A stretch of DNA of 64,000 nucleotides from Argentina anserina (GCF_933775445.1 NC_065874.1:34952093-35016092), one strand, 5' to 3'. Positions 35,819-49,402 are shown, numbered from the stretch's first letter. Made by a program: numbers and translations. Notes: generated by a model from the sequence alone, not told the origin.

Positions 35819-38365
35819 AGTTCTGATGCCGACTCTTGTCCCAGGAGCCTTTGTCCTAGCTCACCTGCATCAAAATAGGTGGCAAGATTCCATAATAGTC
35901 AGCACCGAAGCCAATTGTCCTTATCCATTTGCTGATGAAGTTGGGCCATCCCATCCACATGTTGACAAAGGAAAGGTACTTGCTGATGATTGGCTGCAAC
36001 CATTGACACCTCAGTCCCCAGATCACACTTCCTCCCTTGACATGGAAGATATGCAAATGGGTATCTCTCTATCATTAACTGATGTGGCAGTATCCACAAA
36101 CCCTAGTCAATTCATGCTGGACCCAGAAATAGTTCAGTCGGTTCAAGCCCATCATGTTATGTTGTTCAACTCTACTGTAACTGACCCTATTTCTTTCCTT
36201 CATGGCTCAACCCAATATTTGCCTTTTACCTCTCTAGATATGCAGAATGCGTTTCTCACAATTCCATCTAGCCCCAACCATAACTATTCAGTCCCAATTC
36301 CCATCTTAGAGGACGTCTCCAACAACACTAATAAGTTATTTACCAAGCTATTTGGGAATGAATCTCACTCAATCCCACTTTTGGGATCACTAGCTTCACT
36401 GGCTTCACAATTCCAGCATCTTCGGGTTCGAAAGCGTCTGCAAGAAGCACTTGATGAGAATGATCGAAATCTCAAAAAGCTCGAAAGATTAGAAGAGTTC
36501 GATCCTAACCCTCATACTCATATCCCCAAATCAGTAACTCCAAAACCTAAGAGGGTAAAAGGTTTATCGACTGCTGTAAGTAGAGACACAGGTCATAGAG
36601 GTTGTATGCGTAAGGCACCGATTGGATCAGTGAATCCTTTTGTCTATGAAGCTCGTGTGCCTTTGACGCTGGTTGAGGTATCATATTCTCAATCTGTGGG
36701 GATCTCTAGTCTTTTGGTTTCTTCTTCTTAAGGTTCTGACTCTTTGGTTCATTTCACTGTTGATTCGAGTAGCACTGGTTATGTGTCTGTTAATGCTTTT
36801 GCGATGCATGGTTCTGTTATGGTTTCTCAAGGCATCGGTAGCTGTCCTAAAGCAGCTACGGGCCATGAATGAGGATAGTGTCCTATAACTGTCAAGGCCT
36901 TGGGTCTTTCTTGATAGCCAAATTTCTCCGCCGACTTAGGAGAATGTATGACCCTAAAATCATTTTTCTTACGGAGACTCATCAGCATGAGAAGGTGATT
37001 TCTTCTTGGATGCACCAACTTAAGTTTGTTAACTATGTTTTGTTTAATCCTATAATTACTAGTACTTGCGGCCTAGCCATTTTTTGGAAATCCTATGTTC
37101 AAGTGTATGTACTCTACAAGTCTCAGTTTGTACTTGATACAAATGTACTTTGTTAATGAGGATTTCCGGTGTGGTTTACGACGAATCTTATGAATGTAAT
37201 AAGAAGGCCTTTTGGTGTTACTTATGCCGTGTGCTTTCTGCTCAATTTGTACCTTAGTTAGTTCTAGGTGATTTCAATGAATTATTGTGGATTGATGAAC
37301 ATTGGGGTGGTTAATTGCAAACCTCATAATTGGATACTAGATCTTTTCCACAACTTCTTGAATCATGCTATGCTTCAAGACTTGTGTTATCAAGGGCCTT
37401 GTTTCACCTGGTTTAGGACATGTAATGGAGTTGTTACTATTAATGAACATTTAGACAAATACATGGCAAATGACTGTCTTACACAAGCTTTGTCTCACGC
37501 TCAGGTTTTTAACTTACCAATTGTAGGCTTTGATCACATACCCATTATGTTTTATTCTTGGCCTATAGGGACTCCTTCTCCCAAATTGTTTAGGTTTGAG
37601 CATATTTGGACCTCTACTTCTGCTTGTGAACAAGTTATATCCAAAGCCTGGATACAAGCTTCTCATTCTTTGGAAATGCCGTCATGTCATAAGTTTTTGT
37701 TAGCTTGCGCATTGAAAACTGTTCCTTAACTCTGACAGGAAAGTTGATCAACTCCTCACCCGCATCAACCATATCCATAATAGTTCTGCCCTTGATGCAA
37801 GATTACAAATTCAAAGTATTACACATGAGATTGAAGGTTTATGGACTCTTGAGGAACAATTTTGGCACTAGCGTTCCCGTGTGTCATGGCTCGAGAATAA
37901 TAATACCAAATTCTTCCATCAAACATGCTCTCAACGGAAATAACGAAATTGTATCCTTCGACTCCGAGATCAATACAGAAATTGGTTGGATAATGATCAT
38001 GATATTGCAGATACTTTTCTCACATGTTATCAGTTGCTCTTCTCTTCCTCCAATGGCAAAGAATTTGCAAATATTCTTCATGATGTGGATCCGATTGTTA
38101 CAACAGCTATGATCGAGCAGTTGCTAGCTCTAGTCGCGCTAGAGGAAATTAGGCTTGCTTGCTTTGGTCTAGGAGCTCTCAAAGCTCCGGGACTGGACGA
38201 CTTCTCTAGTATTTTTTTTATCAATCCTACTGGGGAGTAGTAAACTCTATTATTCTAGAAGCCACAACATCTTTCTTTCACTCCAATCAATTTCTAGCAT
38301 AATTAAATAAGACTTACATAGTTACATATTACCAAAGGTACTTCACCTTGAACATGTTTTAGGTG
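35819..38365 (+). mobile_element. Second LINE fragment: ORF1 end, endonuclease, start of RT
   Basis: An ORF across 35769-36731 ends in a LINE-type ORF1 tail. The apurinic-type endonuclease follows: IVSYNCQGLGSFLIAKFLRRL, IIFLTETHQHE, GLAIFWKS (36870-37100), broken by stops and shifts. From 38100 the start of the reverse transcriptase is seen (LVALEEIRLACFGLGALKAPGLDDFSSIFF), running to about 38365. The 3' part is missing. Same class as the LINE at 29699, but they are separate insertions because the orders do not fit one split element. Confidence 0.82.
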
Positions 38366-39186
38366 TGATCAATTGAGAGTTTAAATATCTAGAGCTTAAG
38401 CATTGAGAGTTTGAGTGATTTAAAGAGTTATTTACTGTGAAAATTTAGATTGTAAGAAAAGAGAGATTATTTAAGAGTATGGAAGAATCGAATTGTTCTT
38501 CAATTGTAATCTTCTTCTTGTTTAGTGGATCCACGATCACCGAAGGACGTAGGTTAACTGTTTGACTTAACCTCGTTAATTTGTGTGTTCGCTTGTATTG
38601 TTATTGGTTATTGTCTTCAATCAGTTTTGATCTTGGGGTAGGGAGTTCATAAGGTGACCTGAATTTCCTATCATTTGGTAAGGAGAGCAAGGTTCCGTGA
38701 GCTAGCGGAAAGATGGGGATTGAAGACGTCGAGATGAAGGTTGACAAGTTTGATGGGCATGACTTTGTTATGTGTATGTCTCATATAATTGACTATCTAA
38801 ATATGAAGAAAGTGTCCAAACCTTTGAAAAGAGTTAAGCCAAAGAACATGGAACAAGAGGATTGGGATTAGCTTGATGCTCAAACTTTAGGAGCTATTTG
38901 ACAATCACTATCAAATGAGGTTCGGCGAGATGTGATGAATGAGAAAACTACCAAGGAGTTAATATACACGTTGGCAGATACGTATGAGAAGTCAGGTGCT
39001 GTCGAACAAGTGCATTTATTAAGAACGTTGTTTTCAATGAAAATGAACAAAGGAGGCTATGTGCGAAAACAACAAGCTGCAGTTTGTGATTTTGTTGTAC
39101 AATTTGCCACTGTGGATATCAAATTTGAAGATCACCTTAAGGCGTTGGTTTTGCTGACCTCCATGCCAGATAGTTGGGATGTTACT
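38366..39186 (+). mobile_element. Ty1/copia fragment: LTR end, primer-binding site, gag
   Basis: The sequence up to CTATCA (38673) resembles the end of a copia LTR. TGGTAAGGAGAGC (38676-38688) is a damaged primer-binding site. A copia-type gag then begins at 38714 (MGIEDVEMKVDKFDG, FVMCMSHIIDYL). It has stops near 38871 and 38900 and continues open from 38932 (VEQVHLLRTLFSMKMNKGGYV, DHLKALVLLTSMPDSWD). It breaks off at 39186. The LTR start is an estimate. Confidence 0.75.
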
Positions 39187-39751
39187 TGATAGGTTCATAA
39201 TTCCATATATATATTTGTACCCTTAAACATATGATTATATGCTAAGTTCTTGTCATTTATGTGTCATTTTACTTAGTTTTTATATTTTATAGGTTAAATG
39301 GGAGAAAATAAGGAATTTGAGCTTAAAGTAACAAGGATTGCTATTGTACTTGCTATCCTGAATTTCCAGAAAATTGTCTTTGTGAGCCCCGGAAATATTG
39401 GAGAGTATCATACGCTTAAGGAAAACTATGGTCTAAGTGTCGTACCTAGACTTAAATACAAGAATTGTCATATAGAGAGACAAAATAATCCATTAATTGC
39501 ATCGATACATAAGTATGATTGTTGGTGGTTAATTATGATACCCTACGTTTTAACTTGTTTATTTGTTATCTTATCTCGTTTGTTATTTGAAAATCTAAAA
39601 ATCATATCTTGATTGATTTTGTGTTCTTAGTTTAGATCAATTAAGTTAGGATTAAATCGAATCTCAATTCCTAGTTGGAATGACCTCGTACTTGCACACT
39701 ATACTAACGATGATTCGTGCGCTCGAGAGTTTTAATTAAAATTTCACATCA
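39187..39751 (+). mobile_element. Possible solo LTR (gypsy-like) interrupting the copia gag
   Basis: The stretch starts TGATAGGTTC where copia homology stops and ends TTTCACATCA after GATTCGTGCGCTCGAGAGTTTTAATTAAA. Similar ends are typical of some plant gypsy LTRs. No target duplication was found (TTACT versus AACAT), so the limits are tentative. Confidence 0.4.
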
Positions 39752-40532
39752 AACATCTGCTGCATCAATCCACCCCCAATCCGCCACCGCTGCCTCACCA
39801 TCAGCAAGCGTCAATTGGAAAGCGGCTTTATCCATCACGACTCCCCTCCGACAACCAAAAAGGAGAAGTGCTAGATTCAGAAGCAAAACATTGTCACACC
39901 ATCCACCAATCCACTTGGCCTAGCAAGACAAGTGCCGATCTACTTCGACAATTTGCCAAGCCTAGTTTATCAGCCATGGATAGCCACCCAACGCTGCCTC
40001 GGCCTCCTTTCCCTCAAACCTCTTGCTAGAACCAAATCCCCACCACGAAACAGCCTTGCTCATCGAATGAGAGAGAGAAATCAACACCAACTCCCAACTT
40101 GAGATCTTGGACTTGAGGTACGCCTACGAGACAGGACACTCGTCTAGCCACACTTGCCGTACGCCATCCCCGACGTCGGGGCGTAGCCGGACAGGGACAA
40201 GGGAAGAAGGCGGCGTTATCTTTTCTTAGGTTGTTCTCTTGGACCTAGGCTAATAGTATTTTGCCTGTCTAAGTTGAAAATAATCACAATTACATACACA
40301 ATTGATCAAGCATCAACAGTAAAAGAAAATACTGGGAGTATAACCTTTTTACCGTCAACATGTTGAAGGAAAAGAGAAAGTAACTCCGTTAACTTTGCGC
40401 TGGTTCGTTCCAAAAAGGGGGAGGTGAAAGCCGGCGTCGATTTACAGGCCAAAACGCTTCTCTCTCTCTCTCTCTCTCTCTAAAGATTAGAGAGTCTGGT
40501 CTCGTCTAATTCCCGAAATAATAAGATAGAAA
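39752..40532. other. Intergenic region and promoter of glucosidase II beta
   Basis: 39752-39923 has an open frame of Pro/Ser/Ala-rich residues without recognised homology, possibly transposon-derived. 40462-40482 is a (CT)n tract in the leader of the downstream gene. Confidence 0.4.
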
Positions 40533-43500
40533 ATGAAGTTGATTCCGACGGTGCTGTGCCTTTTGTGTCTTCTCTCACATTCTATTTTCAGATCAGCTGC
40601 TTCTTCTCCCAGCAATCAATTTCTTGGAATCGCTCCCCAAGGTTTGGTTTTGTCTCTTGTCTAAATCGAATGGTTCCATTTTATTCTATTATTTTTGTAT
40701 TTTGAAATCGCCTGCAACTTTGTTCAGATGAGAAATACTACAAGTCGTCGTCGGAGGTGATCAAATGTAAAGACGGATCCAAGCAATTCAGCAGAGCTCA
40801 GCTCAACGATGACTTCTGCGATTGCCCCGATGGTACCGACGAGCCTGGTATCCCCTCTTTCCTTCCTTTTCAGATTTAGTGTTCTCATCAGTTTATACAG
40901 CTTACAGTCTTCTAACTATCTACACCTAAATTTGGAATATACCTAAATATTGTGTGCAGTTCAGCTGATGATCCTCTTTGAATGTAGTACTAGTAGTACC
41001 TCATTTCATTGGAATGACCTTAACTTGTAGTTTTGCTTGATTTTATTATTTAGATGGCATGATATATGGTGTTTGTATGATTGTCCAACTCGGTCTATGC
41101 TTGAGTTTTTTCTGCTCATAGAAAATCTCTGCTCGTGTGTTTTCAGGTACTTCCGCATGCCCAGCCGGCAAGTTCTATTGTCGAAATGTGGGTCACGCTC
41201 CTCTCCAGCTATTTTCATCCAGAGTCAATGATGGCATTTGCGGTAAGTCTATACTTCAGAGCAACATCTCGGACTTGCTGCAATTTCGTATTTCATTTTG
41301 GACTTGTATTTTGCAAGCTATGCATGTTTACCTGTTTACAATATGCAGACTGCTGCGATGGGAGTGATGAATATGATGGTAAAGTACATTGCCCAAATAC
41401 ATGTTGGGAGGCTGGGAAAGTGGCTAGAGATAAGCTCAAAAAGAAGATTGCTACTTACCAAGAGGGAGTTACAATACGAAAACAGCAAGTTGAACAAGCA
41501 CAACTAGCCATGGCTAAAGATGAGGCAGAACTCTCAAAGCTGCAAAGTGAACAGAAAATACTAAAACGACTTGTTGAACAGCTCAGAGGTGTATTTCTTG
41601 CCATCCCCATATTTGTAGGATTGTAGCTGATTCATTTGGTTGATCTGTTTTCTTAAATGTTTCTGTTGAGGAAATTTAAGAGTTTGACAACATGCCAAGC
41701 ATATGATCATGAATGTATACCCATTTAATTTCACAAGTTATTTTTCTCCCTTCCTTCTCTACACATTCACCAAGTATCTTTACTGTCTTTCTGGTACTGG
41801 GGTACATAAACATATATAATTCAACATCATAACCATTCTCTTGGCTTGCCTGTTGTGTAGAGCGCAAAGAACAAATAGAAAAGGCTGAGGAGAAGGAGCG
41901 ATTACAGAAAGAAAAGGAAGAGCAGGAGAAAAAAGAAGTGGAAGAGAAAGCTAAGCAGGATAAAACTAAACCTGAAGAGGAAGCGAAGAAGGAAAAAAAT
42001 GAAGAGAGTGCTCAAGACAAACCTATAGAAAGTCAACACGATGATAATGTTGGGAATTTGGACGATCCACATTCACACCAGGTTGAACTACTTACTCAGA
42101 TGACATATATTCCTGCTATCCTCTTCATTTATCACCTATAAATTGTTCAAATAATCACGTACGCATTTGACTTCTTACATTGAAGGTGCACAGTTGTTCC
42201 TTGGCCACATTAAAATTTATTTAAGCTGATTGGAGTCATGATATGTTGGTGCATTTGTATTTGCTGAATCTAGTGAATGCAACTGGAACCAAGCATGCAT
42301 ACAAATTACTACACTATAACAGATATTCTATTCCTTTAAATTAGTGTATGACTGTATTAAAGTTTAACGACAATGCAAATAGTGGATTTTCTTCTAGTCT
42401 CACGTTGATGGTCTTGTCATAGGATACAGCCGAGAAACATGATGACTTGGCTACTGAAGATGGTAGTGTCAGTACTCCTGAACATACGGGATCACCAGTT
42501 GATGGCGTACAACAGGTAAACAAATATTTTATTTGATATATTGAGAAAGAAAAATCTACTCATTGTAGCTTTCACTATTTTTGTTAATGTCGATCACAAC
42601 ATGTTACCTCGACGTGATTTCTACCTAAATGTAGGAAGCAATAAAGCTGAAGATAGAGTCTGTTGCTACAACTGAACCTGACTTTGATGGCGGAAGCAAG
42701 GTGCCTCATGATGAGGTATGACTCACTTTATTTATAGGTTTGGCTCTGAAATGTATTCTTTCTTACATTCGGCGTTTTCCTTGTCCTATAGTAGTCAATG
42801 ATATTTTTATGTAAGAGAAAGTGGTCAAGCTAAAACGGTACTAACTTTTTGAGAAACTTGATGTTCTTTTTTCTTTTTCCTTAGAAGAGGACTAGATAAT
42901 GCCCATTATACTAGTATTCTGTTGGTTTGACCCCTTGCTAAATTTTGATTATAGGCATCTTGTCTAGGGCTGCTTAAACTTTGCATTACTTTGGCCTGCA
43001 GTTGTGAGAAAATGAAGCCAAAGAGAACTAGTTGTATGATAGCTTAAGTTAAAATACTTCTTCCTGTTAAAGAACTTGGTGGTTTTTGGGCTTTTGAAGA
43101 CTGGGAAACAATGTATATTCTGTTAGTTGACAACAGCTGAATATTCATCAGGCATCAGACAGAGGAGCAAATTAATTTAAGGGTGTCTTATTTCTGTGAT
43201 ATTATTTTTTAGATTTTCCACTTTTTATTATTGGATCCTGACTTCCTAAAATCAACTAAGTGTTTCTGGCCCAATCAGCATTGGTATCTCTTGTTGGGAG
43301 TTGATGGCTTCTTGCTTTGCTCTATATGTTTAGGGAATTGATGCATCTGAAAACACAGAGTCATTGTCAAAGGAAGAGTTAGGCCGCCTTGTTGCTTCTC
43401 GCTGGACTGGGGAAGATACATCAAAGGAATCAGGGGAAGTTGACGCTACAGAAGATTCTCATGAAGATCATGAAGAGTTGCCTAAGGAGACCCATGATGA

Positions 43501-45707
43501 ACAGTCTGATGGCTATGCTTCAGAAACTGATGATGATGATCATAAGTATGATGATGAAGAGGTAGAAAATGAGGCAGATAATGATTTTGACGTGGAGGAT
43601 CACAGTGATGCCGGTTCCTCATACAAATACGAGTCAGACACTGATTCAGACTTGTCTGGTATGGAACTGCCTATTGGTAGTGGACTTGTTCTTCAATTTG
43701 CAACTCAAGCAAGCCACTATGCTTTTATTAATTTTCCATCACATAAATGTATTTCAGACGTAACATCAAGTAACCCATCTTGGCTGGAGAAGATACAAAG
43801 CACTGTGCGGAACATTCTGCAAGTTGTTAATTTATTCCAGACGCCAGTGAACCGATCAGGTAATCAAAAGTCTGATGTTACATAAGTGCTTGATTATGGG
43901 ACATAAGTGCATGCAAAGGCTCATCTCTTGGTGTTTATATGCTGTTTAGAAGCGGCTACTATACGGAAGGAGTTTGATGAATCCAGTGCCAAGTTGTCCA
44001 AGATAGAGGCAAGAATATCAAGTTTGACACAAAAGCTAAAACATGATTTTGGTAAGTATAACATCCGCTGCTCATTCTGGAGCTGTATATGTATTTTTTC
44101 AAAAGCATAGTTAGGGGGTTAATTTGTTGCTATCATGAGCTGACTCATATTTTTTCTTACAGGACCAGATAAGGAGTTCTATTCATTCTATGGTCGTTGT
44201 TTTGAAAGCAAGCAGAATAAGTTACGAACTTTAGTTTTGCTTTATAAGCTCATAAATGATTATATTGTAACTTTCAAGTGTGATGTATCTGACATGTGGG
44301 TACTCAATTCGTTGTGCAGGTATGTCTACAAAGTGTGCCCATATAAGCAAGCTTCCCAGGTGGAGGGGCACTCTACAACTCGCCTAGGGTATGTATATAC
44401 TTTTATCATGTATCACGAAAAAGAAGAGGAGTGAATAAGACTTGGGTAGAATAAGGTAGTATCATGGGCTGAACTAAGTCCATGTTTGTGCACATAACAT
44501 GATCCTATGGATCCGATAGGAATTTTCTGTCAAGAGGTTGGTGACTGGGTTCAAAATTAGAACAAGTCTTGACTGTCTTGGATTGAGTAACCCTAAGATT
44601 GATCAAAACAACTGAAGACCGTATGAACGAATACTCTTTATGGGTGGAGCATCTGTTTCATTTTTTCTTCCACCACTGGATATTCTATCCAGGTATCGGG
44701 GTCACATCTTAGGTCTCCAAATCCACCTTGCTAAGGAAAATATATCCACTCATGCATCTTGTTTCTAGATTGTCGTCGACATGTTCAGTTCAGAAAGCCA
44801 GTCAGCTTGCAATTATCGCACAACTTTATGTCTAACCAATTGAAGATGCCTTACAACATGCATCTTGTTGGTTAAGTGCTTGCTTGTAGTTGATACATAT
44901 ATTGGTTGAGTTTTTCTGGCATTCTCTGACCAACTAATGCGAATGATGTGGATTAACTATATATTCCTCATGTAAGTTTTTCTAATTATATAATTTATTG
45001 GAAAATAGGAGCTGGGACAAATTTGAGGACTCCTATAAGGCCATGATCTTTGCAAATGGTGATAAATGCTGGAATGGGCCTGATAGAAGTCTGAAGGTAG
45101 TTATTGCCATGTTTTTACATGTCAATATATTTTTTTTGTTATGAAGATTTTATTTCAGATCAATTCTGCTTGAATGTGTGAATGGCCACATATAAAATAT
45201 CTATAGACCACTTCAAATGAGTTTATTGAAGTGTAATGGTAAGACAATTGTGGGTCATGGGTTAAACTGGATCTGGATTGAAGATAAGAAATACGTCAAA
45301 AAGATATTGATTTGATTTGTCTTTTGTAACTCTTCAGGTCAGGCTTAGATGTGGGTTGAAAAATGAGGTTGCTGATGTTGATGAACCAAGCCGCTGCGAG
45401 TAAGAATTGTTTCTCCCTTTGTACCTCGTATTTGTACCTCCTTAAATGGATACAAAGACAGACGAGAGCAGTTTCACAAGGACTAACTTTCTGCTTCATG
45501 TGGCAGGTATGTGGCATTATTATCAACTCCAGCTATCTGCTTAGAGGAAAGACTTCAGGTACTGTACTTCAACCATTAAGACTGGAGGCATTATTTAGTG
45601 CTCTTCTTTTTCATTCAGCTGTGTAATGAGTTGAAATGTAACAGGAGTTGCAACATAAATTAGACTTGTTGATCAAAGAACAACCACAAGGCCATGATGA
45701 ACTTTGA
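40533..45707 (+). CDS. PSL4: Glucosidase II subunit beta (ER N-glycan processing)
   Basis: Sixteen exons: 40533-40641, 40728-40847, 41147-41242, 41349-41588, 41861-42081, 42423-42515, 42635-42715, 43334-43658, 43758-43859, 43950-44051, 44163-44220, 44320-44388, 45009-45096, 45338-45399, 45507-45558, 45645-45707. They give about 626 residues. A signal peptide of about 24 residues leads to two LDL-receptor-A-like cysteine modules ([21 protein letters not shown]), then a coiled-coil/EK-rich region and a very acidic segment in exon 8. The mannose-6-phosphate-receptor homology domain follows ([29 protein letters not shown]-like [13 protein letters not shown]). The protein ends HDEL, an ER retention signal. 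With the alpha subunit it trims the inner glucoses of glycoprotein glycans, allowing calnexin-cycle exit. Arabidopsis PSL4 is needed for EFR receptor folding. Confidence 0.95.
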
Positions 45708-47075
45708 ATTGTCGTGATGCAACCTCTGGAGAGTGAGAACGCTCCTTTGTTTTCAGCAACTCTTATGGTTGTATGTACAAGGATAATTGAAATGTCAATG
45801 CTGGTTTTCGACAGGTGTTGTGAAGGATTCCAAGGAAGCTTCAACTGTCCCCTCTGGAGTTTAATAGCGTCAAACAGAATGGTGGGGAGCTCAAAAATAT
45901 AAAGTCTAGTTGATGGCAACAGCTGACATTTAAAGATTGATCCTCTGATACATTTTTGAAATGAGCAATTAGACTAGTAATTTGAGATATGATATGGCTG
46001 TAACTTGTAATGTAGTTTCTAAATATTGTTACGAGGACACTGATTTTTTAGGTGGAAAAGGAAAGGTGGACCATAAAAATGTTGACAATAGGAATAAAAG
46101 GGGCTGTGCTAATAACGAAGTTGGGACAATGGGAACACGGTAATGGGAGGTACCATAAAAACCCATTGGCTTCCTTCCTCTTGTTTACTTGGTTTCTGTT
46201 GGCTCTATGCCCCCTAATAGGAGGTCTGTAGCTAGCCCCCTTGGAATTGCAAGTCCCATAGATCTGAGTCAATTGCGGGTTTCAAGTCCAAAAAGTGCAA
46301 TGTGAAAAGTGGTAGACAGAGCGCAAGCAAGCAAGGGTCTTGTGCTCTGTGGGATGTGGTGTCAAATCCCAATGATTTCCTACTTATTGAAAGTTGAAAC
46401 TCAAACACACGGGAATCAGCCCACAGTATTTTCTTGTGTCAACTTTATACAGTTGTGTGTTGTAAAAAAAAAAAACTTTATACAGTTGTGGGTTAATTTG
46501 CCACCTCACCTCACCCCTCAGTGGGTAAATAAATGTTTGGGAAATCAAAGAGACAATAGAGAAAGGGGCGGGGGGTTGGTGCGTGTCGAATTAGGTGTGG
46601 GCATGTGGCGAATAGGCCATTGTTGACCAAAGGCTTCAGGAAGCCTATTAGTCATTTGGCTTCTACGCCGAGTACTGGTATAACAGACTACGTAATTGAC
46701 CAGGAAAGCAGAGAGCATTTTAAAAATAAAATCATGCTTAAGCAAGCTACCTTGTTTCTCAAGCAGCAAAAATAATCAGAATATGCTCTTTTTTTTTTTG
46801 TCTTTTCTTTTTAATAGGGGAAAGAGGGCAAAAGGTTACCACTTCCTAGTACTACTCATGCTCTTTTTTTTTGTTAGGTAAGTGCTGTGTGACACAATAA
46901 TAAGTTAATAAGCAGTAAATTAATGAATTAATTAAATAATAAAAATGAAAGAGGGAGAGAGTTTCTCGGTCGCTCATCTCCACCCACGCACGCACCCTTT
47001 AATATTCGCACATCGCATTCCTTCCTTTCTCGGACAAACACAAGCACATCACAAGACATCAGGGCAACCCAACCA
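45708..47075. other. Intergenic region between glucosidase II beta and pyruvate kinase
   Basis: 3' UTR followed by repeat-like sequence. Around 46295-46400 a GTGGTAGACAGAGC...GTGTCAAATCCCAATG arrangement recalls a SINE, but without clear A and B boxes. A T-rich stretch at 46790-46880 precedes the pyruvate kinase promoter and leader. No gene recognised. Confidence 0.4.
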
Positions 47076-47076
47076 G

Positions 47077-47116
47077 GAAGAAGAAGAAGAAGAAGAAGAA
47101 GAAGAAGAAGAAGAAG
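47077..47116 (+). repeat. (GAA)n tract at the pyruvate kinase start codon
   Basis: Thirteen GAA units run up to two bases before the ATG at 47118, in the 5' leader. Confidence 0.9.
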
Positions 47117-47117
47117 G

Positions 47118-49402
47118 ATGGATCAGAAGCCCAAGACGAAGATCGTGTGCACCCTCGGACCTGCATCTAGGTCGGTGCCCATGGTCGAGAAGCTTCTCCG
47201 GGCCGGCATGAACGTTGCCCGCTTCAACTTCTCCCATGGCTCCCACGAGTACCATCAGGAGACTCTCAACAATCTCCGCGCCGCCATGGAATCCACCGGA
47301 ATTCTTTGCGCCGTTATGCTCGATACCAAGGTCCCTTTCTTTCTCTGTATTTTGTTTTCTTGCTTGCTTTTGCCCCTAATTTAATTTACTGTTTGCTTTG
47401 AATTTGTGTTCATTCCAATTCTTCATAACTAAAGAAAATATTGGCAAGGCTATATTAGGTTTCGGTGCCTTGAAATTTGACTCTACTGTGTGATCAACTG
47501 AACTGATTATATTATGATGTGGTTGATTGGAAATCTATACTAGCGTCTATCTGTGCATTTCTTCCTTGCTAGCGTTTTCGAACTCTGACTCAACTTGTAT
47601 TGTACAGATTGTGAGTGATGACACTTGCCTCTGCTTAGGTCTGTGTTCAATAGGATAATACCTTTGACAATTGCTAAACATATTTCGCATGTATTGTTCA
47701 TTTTGTTAATGATGGCAGAAAAAAGTATGTAGGATGTTGGAATATTCTGATTGTTCATTTCTTATGCATTGACACAGGGTCCCGAGATTCGAACTGGATT
47801 TCTCAAGGATGCTAAACCCATCCAGCTTAAACTGGGTCAAGAAATCACCATATCCACTGACTACAGCATCAAGGGTGATGAAAATATGATTTGCATGAGC
47901 TACAAAAAGTTGGCTCATGATGTCAAGCCAGGAAGTATGATACTGTGTGCTGATGGTACCATCTCCTTTTTGGCTTTATCTTGTGACAGAGAAAAGGGCC
48001 TCGTCAGATGCCGGTGTGAGAACTCTGCCATGCTTGGTGAGAGGAAGAATGTTAATCTTCCGGGAGTCATTGTGGATCTCCCCACTCTTACAGAAAAAGA
48101 CAAGGAAGATATTCTCAAGTGGGGAGTTCCAAACAAGATTGACATGATTGCTCTGTCTTTTGTTCGCAAGGGTTCAGACCTAGTGGAGGTTCGCAAGCTC
48201 CTTGGAAAGCATGCTAAGAACATCCTTCTCATGTCAAAGGTTGGTTCATTTCCATGAAACAGTTGTGGATTTAAATACTATACCAATGTAAATATCTAAA
48301 TTACATGTTTTTCTTACCTTATTTAGTTATATAGTGCAAATGGAACTATGTTCTTGTTTGTTAGTTGGTTTTAGTATGCAATGCACTCTAAATTGGCTCA
48401 TCTGAGAGTGGAGATTGCCTAGCATGGATCCAATTATTGGTCATATATAATTTCTTGGATTTTGTTTGAGATGATCACTAAAAGCTAAGGGATTGTCTGC
48501 AATGGAACTACTTGCTTATATGGATATAAACAGGTGATATTCACCTGTTTTCTTTGCTTGCTCTTAAATTTCAATTATTTTTTTGATAGGTGGAGAATCA
48601 GGAAGGAGTGGCAAACTTTGATGATATCCTTGCAAATTCTGATGCATTCATGGTGGCTCGAGGTGATCTTGGAATGGAAATTCCAATTGAAAAGATATTT
48701 TTGGCTCAGAAAGTGATGATCTATAAGTGCAACATCCAAGGGAAACCTGTTGTCACAGCAACACAGATGTTGGAATCAATGATCAAGTCTCCCCGTCCAA
48801 CTAGGGCTGAAGCCACTGATGTTGCAAATGCGGTTCTAGATGGCACTGACTGTGTGATGTTGAGTGGTGAGACTGCTGCTGGAGCTTATCCTGAACTTGC
48901 AGTCAGAACCATGGCAAAAATATGCCTTGAAGCAGAAAGCACCCTTCACTATGGAGATGTCTTTAAAAGGATTATGGATCACTCCCCGGTGCCCATGAGC
49001 CCATTAGAGAGCCTGGCTTCGTCTGCTGTTAAAACAGCCAACTCATCCAAAGCAGCTCTCATATTGGTCCTAACTAGAGGAGGAAGTACTGCAAAGCTAG
49101 TGGCTAAGTACAGGCCTGGCATGCCTATACTGTCCGTAGTTGTCCCTGAGATTAAGACCGACTCGTTTGACTGGTCATGCAGTGATGAATCTCCAGCAAG
49201 GCATAGTCTGATTTTCCGTGGCTTGGTTCCAGTCTTAAGTGCAGGATCTTCTAGGGCCTCTCATGCTGAAACAACTGAAGAAGCTCTGGAGTTTGCCATT
49301 CAACACGGTAAGGCAAAGGGACTCTGCAAGAATGGTGATGCTGTTGTGGCTCTGCACCGTGATGGAAATGCATCTGTGATCAAGATCTTGACTGTGAAGT
49401 GA
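47118..49402 (+). CDS. Pyruvate kinase, cytosolic isozyme
   Basis: Three exons (47118-47330, 47778-48239, 48590-49402), about 495 residues without a transit peptide, fitting the plant cytosolic form. It converts phosphoenolpyruvate and ADP to pyruvate and ATP, the last step of glycolysis. Visible motifs: KTKIVCTLGPAS, GMNVARFNFSHG, MLDTKGPEIRTG, the B domain with ILCADGTI, KIDMIALSFVRKGSD, VENQEGVANFDDIL, the active-site MVARGDLGMEIP, KPVVTATQMLESMIKSPRPTRAEATDVANAVLDGTDCVMLSGETA (split here as conserved blocks). The C-terminal domain has VLTRGGSTAKLVAKYRPG and ends ILTVK. From memory it corresponds to At5g56350/At4g26390, which neighbour glucosidase II beta and RING genes as here. Confidence 0.96.

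Noticed and set aside
29699..38365. One LINE split in two by the gypsy element
   Set aside because: The 3' LINE part lies upstream and the 5' part downstream on the same strand, the opposite of what an insertion would produce; the upstream part also has its own target duplication.
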